Part shown: piece by piece, positions 36,723 through 45,036 of the stretch
Layout: each line of letters begins with the position of its first letter
How positions within the stretch are numbered: the first letter of the stretch is position 1
Assembly: GCF_013248975.1 (NCBI RefSeq)
Contig: NZ_JABRWH010000001.1
Coordinates: 3,368,001 to 3,432,000, forward strand
DNA: 64,000 nucleotides
Origin: Neobacillus endophyticus
Lineage (GTDB): Bacteria > Bacillota > Bacilli > Bacillales > Cytobacillaceae
Direction of reading: 5' to 3'
The notes under the pieces: model-generated
Database searches by the model: none
What the model was told of the DNA's origin: nothing
Seen by the model: the letters and a program-made list of their open reading frames with translations, nothing else
Position numbers and translations under genes: made by a program

Positions 36723-36870
36723 GTTGAGTTTTTTTTTGCCTTTTGTCTCCATTTTCGGAGATTCTCTCTAATTCATTGAAGCCAAAGTAAGTTAAAGTCC
36801 CATCGGTTGTGACAAAGCATTTCGGTGTTTCTTTGGGGAAGGTTTTGGTCCGGAAAATGTATATCGGCAT
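36676..36870 (-). other. Possible minus-strand ORF or gene remnant
   Basis: Minus-strand frame MPIYIFRTKTFPKETPKCFV, TTDGTLTYFGFNELERISEN has protein-like composition but no ribosome site and runs into the end of the GGDEF gene. Probably a remnant. Confidence 0.3.
36706..36738 (+). terminator. Terminator of the GGDEF gene
   Basis: AACTTCAAC / GGTTGAGTT hairpin overlapping the stop codon, with T9. Confidence 0.8.
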
Positions 36871-36887
36871 TTTTGAAACTATCAAGT

Positions 36888-36990
36888 GTAGCTTTGAAAT
36901 AAAGTCACGATGTTTATAAAAAAGATGCGATGCTTTCCCCCTTTGGATACGCTTTGTCTAAAGGGTTTTTTATGGTGAAAATGACATAAC
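36888..36990 (+). repeat. 100-base repeat, copy B
   Basis: Matches 19,960-20,062 (GTAGCTTTGAAATAAAGTC ... ATGACATAACATTATTC) and leads into CE22. Confidence 0.8.
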
Positions 36991-37030
36991 ATTATTCTGT
37001 AATCGGGCCATTTAATGGAATAAGACTCTC
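36991..37030 (+). repeat. CE22, minimal element
   Basis: AATCGGGCC (37,001) fused to ATTTAATGGAATAAGACTC, no inner hairpin. The flank AATAAGACTCTCTA matches CE25. Confidence 0.75.
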
Positions 37031-37148
37031 TAGAAAATTGAATATTTTTGCAGCAGGATGAAGGTTTTGATTGATTTCACTTAAACTATATGGCAGAAAA
37101 GTTAGATAAAGGTGTGACTCCATAAATATGTAATAATAATGCATTTTG

Positions 37149-37697
37149 ATGGAAATTATAAATACATTCAATTCAAAGGACTGGTTCCTTATGTATGTTT
37201 TTATAAACGCTTTATATACGATAGCAGGGCTAATTTGGGGTAATTGGAGGAATTGGAAAAGGTATTATCCAACCATTTTATTTTTTGTAATTGGGGACTT
37301 TTTATATAATTTTTTACTATATAAAAAATCAATGTGGGTATTCCATGACTTAATCATACCTAATCACACGACAATAACAATTCTTTCTATGGTATTTTCT
37401 TATACCGCAACGGTATTGATATATTTGGGCAAGTTTCCTAAAGGGTGGGCAAAACGCTTCTTATGGTTTTTATTATGGGTTGGTATATATTTGACAGTTG
37501 AATTTGTTGACTATAAGTTAGGGTTCATTACTTATCATAATGGTTGGAGTTTCAGGTGGTCTGTTTTCTTTACAGCTATTATTTTTTTTATCTTACCCAT
37601 ACATTATAAAAATCCTTTATTAGCCTGGTTGCTATCAATTGTAATAATAATTGTTTTGTTAAATATCTTCGGAATTAAAGTTAACGACATGAAATAA
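37149..37697 (+). CDS. CBO0543-type membrane protein (182 aa)
   Basis: Five hydrophobic helices; family marks WGNWRNWKRYYPTIL and YHNGWSFRWSVFF match the protein at 1,150. ATG 37149 chosen; TTG 37146 also possible; no clear ribosome site. Ends 40 bases before another member of the family. Function unknown. Confidence 0.78.
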   Translation: MEIINTFNSKDWFLMYVFINALYTIAGLIWGNWRNWKRYYPTILFFVIGDFLYNFLLYKKSMWVFHDLIIPNHTTITILSMVFSYTATVLIYLGKFPKGWAKRFLWFLLWVGIYLTVEFVDYKLGFITYHNGWSFRWSVFFTAIIFFILPIHYKNPLLAWLLSIVIIIVLLNIFGIKVNDMK

Positions 37698-37737
37698 ATA
37701 TCCATGTTTATCGATAAGGAAGGATAAGTGTGAAACG

Positions 37738-38283
37738 ATGTCAAAATCATTCCCTTCTTATGAAAATGTTCAGAAAGTAAGAGAAAAATTAAAAGACATT
37801 GCATATCAACATTGGATCAATGACGATTTTTTGACATGGAAATGGTGGTTGCTTTTAATTCTAAGCATTGTTCCTTGGATTATTTGGTGGAAAATTGTTG
37901 ATAAAAAAAGGATAATCGAAATATTACTTTATGGAACATTCATCGTTATTTTGTGCATGATTTTAGATAATCTTGGAACAGATTTAATATGGTGGGGGTA
38001 TCCACACAAACTTTTTCAATCTTTTCCACCCTTGGTTCCAGCAGATATAACACTTGTTCCATGTTTAATGATGTTGGTTTATCAGTGGACAAATAAGTGG
38101 AAGTCTTTTTTAATCATGGATTTAATTCTTTCCCTATTGATGTCTTATTTAGGAGAGCCTTTCTTTATATGGTTAAATTTTTACCAACTAACCAAATGGA
38201 AATTGTTTTACTCCTTTTTGTTTTACAACTTTAGTGGGATTTTTTGTCGATGGATAGTATTAAAATTAAAATTACTGAACTAA
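37738..38283 (+). CDS. CBO0543-like membrane protein (181 aa)
   Basis: N-terminal soluble helix (ENVQKVREKLKDIAYQHWIN), then about five membrane helices with WWLLLILSIVPWIIWWKIVD and a DLIWWGYPHKLFQSFPPLVP loop. ATG 37738 with GGAAGGATAAG upstream. The TAA stop overlaps the left box of CE23 (AACTAACAGGGGC). Pairs with the preceding paralogue, probably one transcript. Confidence 0.75.
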   Translation: MSKSFPSYENVQKVREKLKDIAYQHWINDDFLTWKWWLLLILSIVPWIIWWKIVDKKRIIEILLYGTFIVILCMILDNLGTDLIWWGYPHKLFQSFPPLVPADITLVPCLMMLVYQWTNKWKSFLIMDLILSLLMSYLGEPFFIWLNFYQLTKWKLFYSFLFYNFSGIFCRWIVLKLKLLN

Positions 38284-38366
38284 CAGGGGCTTTACGATAT
38301 TTAGCAATCGGGCGCGTTTCTGCAACAAGAAATGTGCTTTTCTTTATTTAAAGGGCCATATTGTGG
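38276..38366 (+). repeat. CE23, array element, type I
   Basis: Left box GAACTAACAGGGGCTTTAC, core AATCGGGCGC 38306-38315, GTTTCT/AGAAATGTGC, right arm AAGGGCCATATTGTGG. Confidence 0.85.
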
Positions 38367-38449
38367 GAAAAATAATTAAACACTAGGTGATTAATTATTC
38401 TTAACAAGTTATACTGTAATAAAATAATGTAATGAAATGTGGCGATTAA

Positions 38450-39151
38450 ATGAATCAGAGAATAAACAAATACAACCAGCAAATTGGTGAGGAGTTGTCC
38501 AATTGGCAGAAAAGAGAATTCCCTTCTGATATGTATTATGTCGGAAAGTATACCATTGTCACTAGATTATCTCGTACACATACCAAAGAACTTTATAACG
38601 CCTATAAAAACTCTCACCCTAGTAATTGGACATACTTATCCTACGAACCACCTCACGACTATGAATCGTTTGAACAGACAATACTAGAAAAAATAGAAAG
38701 CAGCACACACGTCTATTATTCCGTGTTAAATAAAGAGACAAACAAACCGATTGGAATCTTTAGTTTAATGAGGATAGATCAGGAAAATGGGGTAATCGAA
38801 GTGGGAAGTGTTAATTTTTCGGATGAATTAAGAAGAACAAGAATGTCTACCGAAGCACACTATTTATTAGCCATGTATGTATTTGAAGAACTCCAATACC
38901 GGCGCTATGAATGGAAATGTGATTCCTTTAATGCTCCTTCCATTCAAACAGCAAAACGTTTAGGATTTCAGTATGAAGGCACCTTCAGAAATGCCGTTAT
39001 CTATAAAAAACGCTCACGAAACACCAGCTGGTTTTCAATGCTAATAGAAGAATGGCCTTTACATAAACAAGCATTAACTCAATGGTTGGCCGAAGAGAAC
39101 TTTGATGACAAAGGAGTCCAAGTTCAAAGATTAGAAGCATTTAAGAAATAA
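38450..39151 (+). CDS. GNAT acetyltransferase, RimJ/RimL type (233 aa)
   Basis: Acetyl-CoA transferase of the RimJ/RimL (Acetyltransf_3) group. TIVTRLSRTHTKELYNAY at the start, IGIFSLMRIDQENGVIEVGS as central beta strands, LRRTRMSTEAHYLLAMYVFE as the acetyl-CoA helix (the usual QRTxxATEA pattern), and NAPSIQTAKRLGFQYEGTFR at the end. Typical for enzymes acting on protein N-termini or small amines. Start ATG 38450. Confidence 0.88.
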   Translation: MNQRINKYNQQIGEELSNWQKREFPSDMYYVGKYTIVTRLSRTHTKELYNAYKNSHPSNWTYLSYEPPHDYESFEQTILEKIESSTHVYYSVLNKETNKPIGIFSLMRIDQENGVIEVGSVNFSDELRRTRMSTEAHYLLAMYVFEELQYRRYEWKCDSFNAPSIQTAKRLGFQYEGTFRNAVIYKKRSRNTSWFSMLIEEWPLHKQALTQWLAEENFDDKGVQVQRLEAFKK

Positions 39152-39159
39152 GAATAAAA

Positions 39160-39256
39160 TTACTTGCATTTATTAAAGCAATCGGGCGCAAGAATTGAGC
39201 AAAAATGGACTGATACAGTCCATTTTTTGTCGTTAATCAGTTAAATGGCAGAATAA
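39160..39256 (+). repeat. CE24, array element, type II
   Basis: Core AATCGGGCGC 39180-39189, hairpin AATGGACTG/CAGTCCATT with T6, right box CAGTTAAATGGCAG. Confidence 0.85.
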
Positions 39257-39299
39257 TTGAACAATGATCAGAGGAAATTAAATAAAAAAGGATATTTTT

Positions 39300-39753
39300 A
39301 TGATTGGACTAATTATTGCTGTTATTCTTTTTAATTTAATTGCATTTATATCAAACAATAGGCTTACAAAAAATCAAATTGTTCATATATGGCTATTCAC
39401 TGTTACTTTACAATTACTTGCTGATTTGTTTATTGACCAAAAATATCACGGTTATTTCACAAAAGAAGTTGATTGGAGAGGTTTACCAACGACTACAATG
39501 CTTTTACCACCAGTAAATATATTGTTTTTGAATTGGTATCCATTTAACTCTCAATTATTAAAAAGAATTCTTTATTATATTTTTATGGTTAGTATTTATG
39601 GTGATTTATGAAGAAATAGCGTTACTTCCAGAACCTTGGGGGTACTTCAATTACGGGTGGTGGAAATTGGAATACTCTATTCTTATTGACCCAATTCTGT
39701 TAATTATAATATTGAATTTTTATAGGTGGATTTGCAAAATCGAAAAAATTTAA
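39300..39753 (+). pseudogene. CBO0543 family membrane protein, frameshifted
   Basis: First frame (39,300-39,611) gives IGLIIAVILFNLIAFISNNR to LKRILYYIFMVSIYGDL; the natural continuation VIYEEIALLPEPWGYFNYGW, WKLEYSILIDPILLIIIL lies in the next frame (39,601-39,753). One base was gained or lost near 39,595. Family marks DQKYHGYFTKEVDWRGLPT are clear. Confidence 0.85.
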
Positions 39754-39870
39754 CTAACCTGAGCTTTTCATATATAAGATTTAAGCAATGATTTTCCGTA
39801 ATCGGGCGCGATTCCTTAACAGAATTATGCTCTTTCTTTATGTTTAGGGCCATTTAACGGAATAAGACTC
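39752..39870 (+). repeat. CE25, array element, type I with inverted right box
   Basis: Core AATCGGGCGC 39800-39809, GATTCC/AGAATTATGC, right box TAGGGCCATTTAACGGAATA. Confidence 0.85.
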
Positions 39871-39892
39871 TCTATAAAATTGAATATTTGGC

Positions 39893-39994
39893 GTGTTTAA
39901 TGAAGAAAGAATCCTTGTTGCTATAGATGGATTAAATAAGGACCCATTTTCAAAAAAACAACCTATTGGTAGGATGAGAAGATATTATCTTTAG
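39893..39994 (+). CDS. Possible gene tail (33 aa)
   Basis: Open frame reading VFNEERILVAIDGLNKDPFS and ending RMRRYYL. No ribosome site; perhaps the end of a lost gene. A hairpin AGAGGCTGG / CCAACCTCT (40,002-40,033) follows. Confidence 0.3.
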   Translation: MFNEERILVAIDGLNKDPFSKKQPIGRMRRYYL

Positions 39995-40192
39995 AGGGAA
40001 GAGGCTGGAGTTAATAGTTCCCAACCTCTAAATAAGGTCTGAATTTATACTATTTCAATCTGATTTTTTTCATCATTTATAACTTTTTTGTCTGTAAAAA
40101 ATCCACATATTGAAGATACCAACAGAATGATTGTTGTAAGTAAAAAGGTTTGTTTAAAAGCATTGGTTTTGGGCAACGTTCGATGGGATCCA

Positions 40193-40459
40193 TCAAGAAT
40201 TTGTCATCGCACGAGTAGTGTTAAACGTAAATTCAATCATAAAATCAGAAACAATATATTTAGGACGTATAAATGAAGCTGGTGGTGAACTTGAATGTAT
40301 GTGAACCAGCGTTTTACGCTTATTCAATTCAGTAAATATTTCATCAAATATAGGATCTCCAAGAAAATTAGGAGCCGAGTGCATTAATAGTGCAAGCACG
40401 ATTCTGTGAGGGGGGAGAACAAAATCTGCCTTACGGTAGAGAGATTCTCTTCTACTCAA
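40193..40459 (-). pseudogene. Amidohydrolase (ACMSD-like) remnant
   Basis: Minus-strand frame with LGDPIFDEIFTELNKRKTLV, HIHSSSPPASFIRPKYIVSD and FMIEFTFNTTRAMTN, the mid-region of metal-dependent amidohydrolases of the aminocarboxymuconate-semialdehyde decarboxylase group. Both ends and the N-terminal HxH are missing. Confidence 0.75.
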
Positions 40460-40486
40460 CTAGCATAGGTGCATTTCTTCACAAAG

Positions 40487-40528
40487 TAGAAAAAGCTGAT
40501 CTTCCAAATTAGGAAAATCAGCTTTTTT
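40487..40528. terminator. Bidirectional terminator
   Basis: AAAAAGCTGAT / ATCAGCTTTTTT stem with an inner TCC/GGA pairing; serves the marR gene on the minus strand and separates the amidohydrolase remnant. Confidence 0.85.
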
Positions 40529-40563
40529 ATTACCTATCGTTTGAATAAGATCAAAAAACGCAA

Positions 40564-41034
40564 TTAAGATGGTGGAGTATTACAAGACGATGAAGGCTTT
40601 GCTTTTGTTCTTTCCGCCAGATTAGTAATGAACTCAATATCTTGTTCGGTTAATAAATCTAAAAAATGCTCACGTATTGCCATGGAAACGACAGGGCGGG
40701 CATCATCCAAAGTTGATTTTCCGAACGAAGTAATCATTACCTGGACTCCTCGTTCAGTATCTAATGGTTCCCTTATAACAAGTCCACGTTTTTCCATCCG
40801 CGTTAAATGATGGGACAACCGACTCTTGGTCCAATCGATTGAGTTTGCTAATTCTTGTTGACGTAGTTTACCTTTTCCATAAAGATCCAATCGGTCTAAT
40901 ATACCAAAGTCACCCTCCGATAGTCCAGTTTGCTCGAACATGTCTTTTACTACGCGTCCAAAAATGTTCTTATAAGAGTTTTTCCACATATGCCAAATTT
41001 GCATTTCTTCTTCACTTATCATTTTTTTATTCAT
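40564..41034 (-). CDS. MarR-family transcriptional regulator (156 aa)
   Basis: Winged-helix regulator: LSEGDFGILDRLDLYGKGKL, RQQELANSIDWTKSRLSHHL (recognition helix), TRMEKRGLVIREPLDTERGV (wing). Expected to repress the divergent SDR/aldo-keto reductase genes and itself through the palindromes at 41,052-41,105. ATG 41034 is chosen; the -10 box lies only 6-7 bases upstream, so the mRNA may be leaderless. The frame extends to a TTG at 41064 inside the operator, which is unlikely as a start. Confidence 0.9.
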   Translation of the reverse strand: MNKKMISEEEMQIWHMWKNSYKNIFGRVVKDMFEQTGLSEGDFGILDRLDLYGKGKLRQQELANSIDWTKSRLSHHLTRMEKRGLVIREPLDTERGVQVMITSFGKSTLDDARPVVSMAIREHFLDLLTEQDIEFITNLAERTKAKPSSSCNTPPS

Positions 41035-41040
41035 AAATGG

Positions 41041-41105
41041 AGTATAACATTGTTGACGCGTCAACTACAAGGTGGTAAAGTGAGTTTAGGTTGATACATC
41101 AACCT
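41041..41105. promoter_or_regulatory. Divergent marR/SDR promoters with two operator palindromes
   Basis: Operator 1 GTTGACGCGTCAAC at 41052-41065 (perfect) and operator 2 AGGTTGAT-AC-ATCAACCT at 41088-41105 (perfect arms), both with core TTGA-N4-TCAA. Plus promoter: TTGACG (41053-41058), 17 bases, TAAAGT (41076-41081). Minus promoter: TTGTAG, 18 bases, TATACT (41046-41041). Confidence 0.8.
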
Positions 41106-41180
41106 TAGTTAAATGCATGGTTTGATAAAAAGAATTTAACTGCATCGACAAAAGTTGTTCGCAGGAAGGAGAGTTTTACA

Positions 41181-41921
41181 ATGCATTCTAAACCTGTCGC
41201 CTTGGTTACTGGAGCTAATAAGGGAATTGGTCTTCAAATCTCAAAGGATCTTGAGGCACACGGATTCACTGTCCTTGTTGGGTTACGCAATTTTGAAAAA
41301 GGAAAAAGGCAGCAATTAGCGTTGGGGAAGATGTACGGGCCATCCAACTTGATGTTACCGATCAGTATTCTATCGAGACCTCAGCAGAATGTATCCGTAA
41401 TAAGCTAGGTCGAATCGACGTACTTATCAACAACGCGGGCATATCGCATGGGGGTGAACCTGGAATGAAACTTGAAGATGTAGGTAAGTCAGGAAAAACA
41501 AGTGTTGCATCTAACGATGAGGTACGCACGGTGTTTGAGACAAACGTATTTGGTGTAATTGCTGTCACACAAGCGATGCTACCGCTTCTTCGTAAAGCTC
41601 CTGCTGCACGAATCGTCAACGTTTCGAGTGGATCAGGATCGCTAACACTCAACGCGGACCCCAACTATTCGCATCGAGAAATGTTCGGTGCAGTTTATAG
41701 CCCTTCAAAGACCTGCCCTTAACGCCATTACGCTTGCACTTGCATCAACAGGTATTGTCAATGCCGTATGTCCGGGCTTTACCGCAACTGACCTCAACAA
41801 TTTGGAAGGAACAGGAACCGTTCAACAGGCAGCTCGTCATCCGGTGAGCCTTGCTCTTCTTGACGGGAGCGGTCATATAGGCATGTTTTCGAATGAGAGA
41901 CGTCAACTTCCGTGGTGCTGA
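41181..41921 (+). pseudogene. Short-chain dehydrogenase (SDR), frameshifted
   Basis: NAD(P)-dependent oxidoreductase fragments in order across frames: TGANKGIGLQISKDLEAHGF (cofactor loop), DVTDQYSIE, VLINNAGISHGG, IVNVSSGSGSL, then YSPSKT with the active-site Y-x-x-x-K, then LNAITLALA, VNAVCPGFTATDL. Single-base shifts near 41,310 and 41,715 and a small deletion after ALA inactivate it. AGGAAGGAGAG precedes ATG 41181. Confidence 0.9.
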
Positions 41922-41994
41922 TGGGAGTCTCTCGATGATTTTAAATAAATCATCATTAATTTTTGACATAATACTGAAGGAGTGAGTTATACAA

Positions 41995-42966
41995 ATGGAA
42001 TATAAAAAACTCGGAAAGTCAGGTTTGGATGTTTCAGAACTATGTCTTGGAAGCATGAGCTTTGGCATACCTGAACGAGGAAATACACCATGGTCACTAA
42101 ATGAAGAAAATAGCAGACCGCTCATTAAAAAAGCCCTTGAATTGGGCATGAATTTTTTCAGTACCGCTAATATGTACTCTGACGGCACAAGTGAAGAAAT
42201 TCTTGGGCGAGCATTAAAGGACTTCTCTCGACGTGACGAAGTTGTCATTGCTACAAAAGTATTCGTTCCGATGCGTAAAGGTCCAAATGCAATGGGGCTT
42301 TCCCGAAAAACGATAATGACGGAAGTTGATAATAGTCTAAGACGCTTGGGTACAGACTACATCGACTTGTATCAAATCCATCGATGGGATCCTAACACAC
42401 CGATTGAAGAGACAATGGAGGCACTTCATGATCTAGTTAAGGCAGGCAAGGTAAGGTATATCGGAGCATCCACCATGTCAGCTTGGCAGTTCGCAAAAGC
42501 TCAACATGTGGCAGAACGCAACGGTTGGACGCGTTTCATTTCCATGGAAAATAGACTTAACTTACTTTATCGAGAGGAAGAAAGAGAAATGCTACCTTTT
42601 TGTAAAGATGATGGAGTTGGCGTTACGCCATATTTACCTTTTGCTGCAGGTAGATTAACCCGAGATTGGGATGAACAGACCTCTCGATCAGAGAATGACC
42701 AAGTAGCAAAGGACCTGTTTACCAAGACAGAAGAAGCCGATCGCAAAGTGGCGGAAAGAGTGGCAGAGGTTGCTGCGAATCGAGGTATTCCACGCGCACA
42801 AGTCGCACTTGCATGGTTATTACAAAAGGAAGGGGTCACAGCACCGATTATTGGGGCGACCAAGATAAGCCATATCGAAGATGCAGTGTCGACGTTATCA
42901 ATCAAATTGACATCTGAAGAGATTAAGAGTTTAGAAGAACTTTATGTACCACATCCAATGGTATAA
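41995..42966 (+). CDS. Aldo/keto reductase, catalytic Asp replaced (323 aa)
   Basis: NADPH-dependent reductase fold. Of the catalytic tetrad, Tyr61 (ANMYSDG), Lys88 (VVIATKV) and His129 (LYQIHRWD) are kept, but the position usually held by Asp in F-D-T-A is Ser56 (NFFSTANMY). The cofactor-side segments are also unusual: ISMENRLNLL and YLPFAAGRLT where families normally show S-x-Q-N and SPLAxGxLT. ATG 41995 after GAAGGAGTGAG. Downstream of the dead SDR, same presumed MarR control. May be impaired. Confidence 0.85.
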   Translation: MEYKKLGKSGLDVSELCLGSMSFGIPERGNTPWSLNEENSRPLIKKALELGMNFFSTANMYSDGTSEEILGRALKDFSRRDEVVIATKVFVPMRKGPNAMGLSRKTIMTEVDNSLRRLGTDYIDLYQIHRWDPNTPIEETMEALHDLVKAGKVRYIGASTMSAWQFAKAQHVAERNGWTRFISMENRLNLLYREEEREMLPFCKDDGVGVTPYLPFAAGRLTRDWDEQTSRSENDQVAKDLFTKTEEADRKVAERVAEVAANRGIPRAQVALAWLLQKEGVTAPIIGATKISHIEDAVSTLSIKLTSEEIKSLEELYVPHPMV

Positions 42967-42980
42967 ATTCACAACTGCGC

Positions 42981-43017
42981 TTAGGGTGAACACTTAAAAG
43001 GTGTTCGCTCTTTTTTA
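42981..43017 (+). terminator. Terminator of the aldo/keto reductase
   Basis: GGGTGAACAC / GTGTTCGCTC hairpin with T6. Confidence 0.85.
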
Positions 43018-43099
43018 TATAATCTTTCTTAATTGGTAAGGGTTAATGTTAGCACTCTTGTAATAAAAGAACTATAAAAAGGGCTAATTTGTGAAGAAA

Positions 43100-43215
43100 T
43101 ACTTAAACAAACGGGTAGCTTTACTTCAATAACAATCTTCAACAATCGGGCGCGTTTCTGCAACAAGAAATGTGCTCTTCCTTTATGTTTAGGTCCATTT
43201 TTTGGAATAAGGATT
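43100..43215 (+). repeat. CE26, array element, type I
   Basis: Left box ACTTAAACAAACGGGTAGC, core AATCGGGCGC 43144-43153, GTTTCT/AGAAATGTGC, right part TTTAGGTCCATTTTTTGG. Confidence 0.87.
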
Positions 43216-43288
43216 TTACTTTTCAGCAAAAAATTCAATTAGTATAGGAAAAATATGGTGTATTTAATTCTAAGAAAAAAGGGGGAGA

Positions 43289-43765
43289 ATGATGAAGAAA
43301 TTTACTACATATATAATTTTAATATCATTATTGTTGATAGTATTAGGTGGTTGTCAGTTAAGTAATAAACCAAATCAAGATATTTTTCAATATATGGGAT
43401 CCTATATAGGTAATAATAGTGCAGTTGGAAACATTATTACTCAGTTACCTCAAAGTAAAGCATTCAAACAAGTGACACTTCAAACCAAAAAGAAACCTTA
43501 CGGTATGGTCATTGAATACGGTGATGGTACAGGCAACATTAAAAATAGTGTCATAAATAATGCAACATATCTGATTGCTTTGGTTAAAAATGTAGAATAG
43601 ATTTCATTTGATTTTCCAAACGAAAAATATACTTTAACGAGACAAGAAATACAACAATGGTACGGGAAAGATTTAAGTGATATAAAAAATGAAAAGGACC
43701 TAAAAAACCTCATTCAAACAAACTTAAAAGACAAAAATAAAGTAAACGATTTACTTAAAAAGTAA
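43289..43765 (+). pseudogene. DUF4825-type lipoprotein with amber codon
   Basis: MMKKFTTYIILISLLLIVLG then GC lipobox: exported lipid-anchored protein. Domain: DIFQYMGSYIGNNSAVGNII, KKPYGMVIEYG, NATYLIALVKNVE. At 43,598 TAG stands where the family usually has Trp; the same frame continues ISFDFPNEKYTLTRQEIQQW, YGKDLSDIKNEKDLKN to TAA 43,763. So a full 158-codon gene carries one nonsense mutation. A dead duplicate start lies at 3,796. Confidence 0.88.
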
Positions 43766-43794
43766 AAAGTACTCATTCAAGAACAGACATTAAT

Positions 43795-43912
43795 CTTAAA
43801 TAAGATTTTTTAACAATAATCTTCAACAATCGGGCGCAAGAATTGAACAACGATGGACTGTTTTCAGCAGTCCATTTTTCTAGGTCTTTAATCAGTTAAA
43901 TGACAGGTTTAT
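43795..43912 (+). repeat. CE27, array element, type II
   Basis: Core AATCGGGCGC 43828-43837, ATGGACTG/CAGTCCAT with T5, right box CAGTTAAATGACAGG. Confidence 0.85.
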
Positions 43913-43999
43913 TAAGGGCAGAACAGCCTGGGGATGGCACGATGAATGAAAATCGGAAATATATAATAGAAAATAAATTTCATATAGAGGTGGAATTAT

Positions 44000-44962
44000 A
44001 TGCCTAAAATTGACAATATGTTAGCAATTCTATGGATGCTTCGTTCAGGTCAAAAAATTACTGCAAAACAAATTTCAGAAAAGTTAGAGATGAATATAAG
44101 GACTGTGTATCGTTATATTGATACAATTTCAACAAGTGGCGTACCTATAATTTCAGAACCAGGACATAACGGTGGATATACTTTATTGAACAATTTTATT
44201 GAGGCTCCTCTTTTTTTTGATTTTGAGGAGCAAACTTCACTATTTCACGCTGCTGTTTTTGCTGAAGAAGCCGGATATTATGGAGGTGAAGCACTAAATA
44301 GGGCCATTTCAAAACTAAGTAAATACTCAAATCAAGAGCAGGAAACAAAGATAAACCAACATTTAACTAGTCTTGAAGTAATAAGTCGATTAAGTTCACT
44401 CTCTATGGAACCTTTTTTGAAGGAGTTGGAGCAGGCTGTAGCTGACGGGTACTCAGTAAAAATTCTTTACCATAAAAGTGGCGAAAAGCAATTAAATTAT
44501 AGATTGGTCGATCCGTACAGAATTATCTATTGGAATAATAAGTGGTATGTGATTGGATTTTGTCATCTTAGGAATGATATCCGTAGTTTTAGAGTAGATC
44601 GAATTGAAAGTCTAATGCTAACCGAAAATAAGTTTAACCGGCCAGAAAATTTTTCATCACGTGACTTTTTTATGAAAAACCTCCGTCCTACTATAGAAGA
44701 TAAGGAAGGGATTACTTCTTTAGTTATTAATGGAAATGAAAGTACGCTGAATGATGTTTGCCAACATTGGTTTTTAGGACATTATTTACATGAACGAAAT
44801 TCAAATCAAGCAGTTTTCCTTCTTGAAAGAGATATAGTACATACATATATACCTTATTTACTTTTACCGTACGGTAAATCTATTCAAATTATCGAGCCAA
44901 TAAGTCTAAAGAAAAGACTTATTGAAGTTCTGTCGGAATTAATAAAATTTCATCAAGTATGA
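44000..44962 (+). CDS. HTH and WYL-domain transcriptional regulator (320 aa)
   Basis: YafY-type regulator. N-terminal winged HTH (MLAILWMLRSGQKITAKQIS, RTVYRYIDTISTSGVPIISE), central WYL domain (VKILYHKSGEKQLNYRLVDP, YWNNKWYVIGFCHLRNDIRS) that may bind a ligand or nucleic acid, and a C-terminal WCX segment. ATG 44000 after TAGAGGTGGAA. The neighbouring DJ-1/PfpI gene is the likely target, an often-seen pairing. Confidence 0.9.
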   Translation: MPKIDNMLAILWMLRSGQKITAKQISEKLEMNIRTVYRYIDTISTSGVPIISEPGHNGGYTLLNNFIEAPLFFDFEEQTSLFHAAVFAEEAGYYGGEALNRAISKLSKYSNQEQETKINQHLTSLEVISRLSSLSMEPFLKELEQAVADGYSVKILYHKSGEKQLNYRLVDPYRIIYWNNKWYVIGFCHLRNDIRSFRVDRIESLMLTENKFNRPENFSSRDFFMKNLRPTIEDKEGITSLVINGNESTLNDVCQHWFLGHYLHERNSNQAVFLLERDIVHTYIPYLLLPYGKSIQIIEPISLKKRLIEVLSELIKFHQV

Positions 44963-44963
44963 T

Positions 44964-45000
44964 AACTTCCCTGACGTTAGCTGTCAGGGAAGTTATTTTA
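44964..45000 (+). terminator. Terminator between WYL regulator and DJ-1 gene
   Basis: AACTTCCCTGAC / GTCAGGGAAGTT perfect 12-base stem followed by ATTTTA. Confidence 0.85.
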
Positions 45001-45036
45001 AAATTAGTATATAAATTGTGATTGGGAGTGTTATGG

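Noticed and set aside
40088..40276. 62 aa plus-strand ORF
   Set aside because: Mostly antisense to the amidohydrolase remnant and without a ribosome site.
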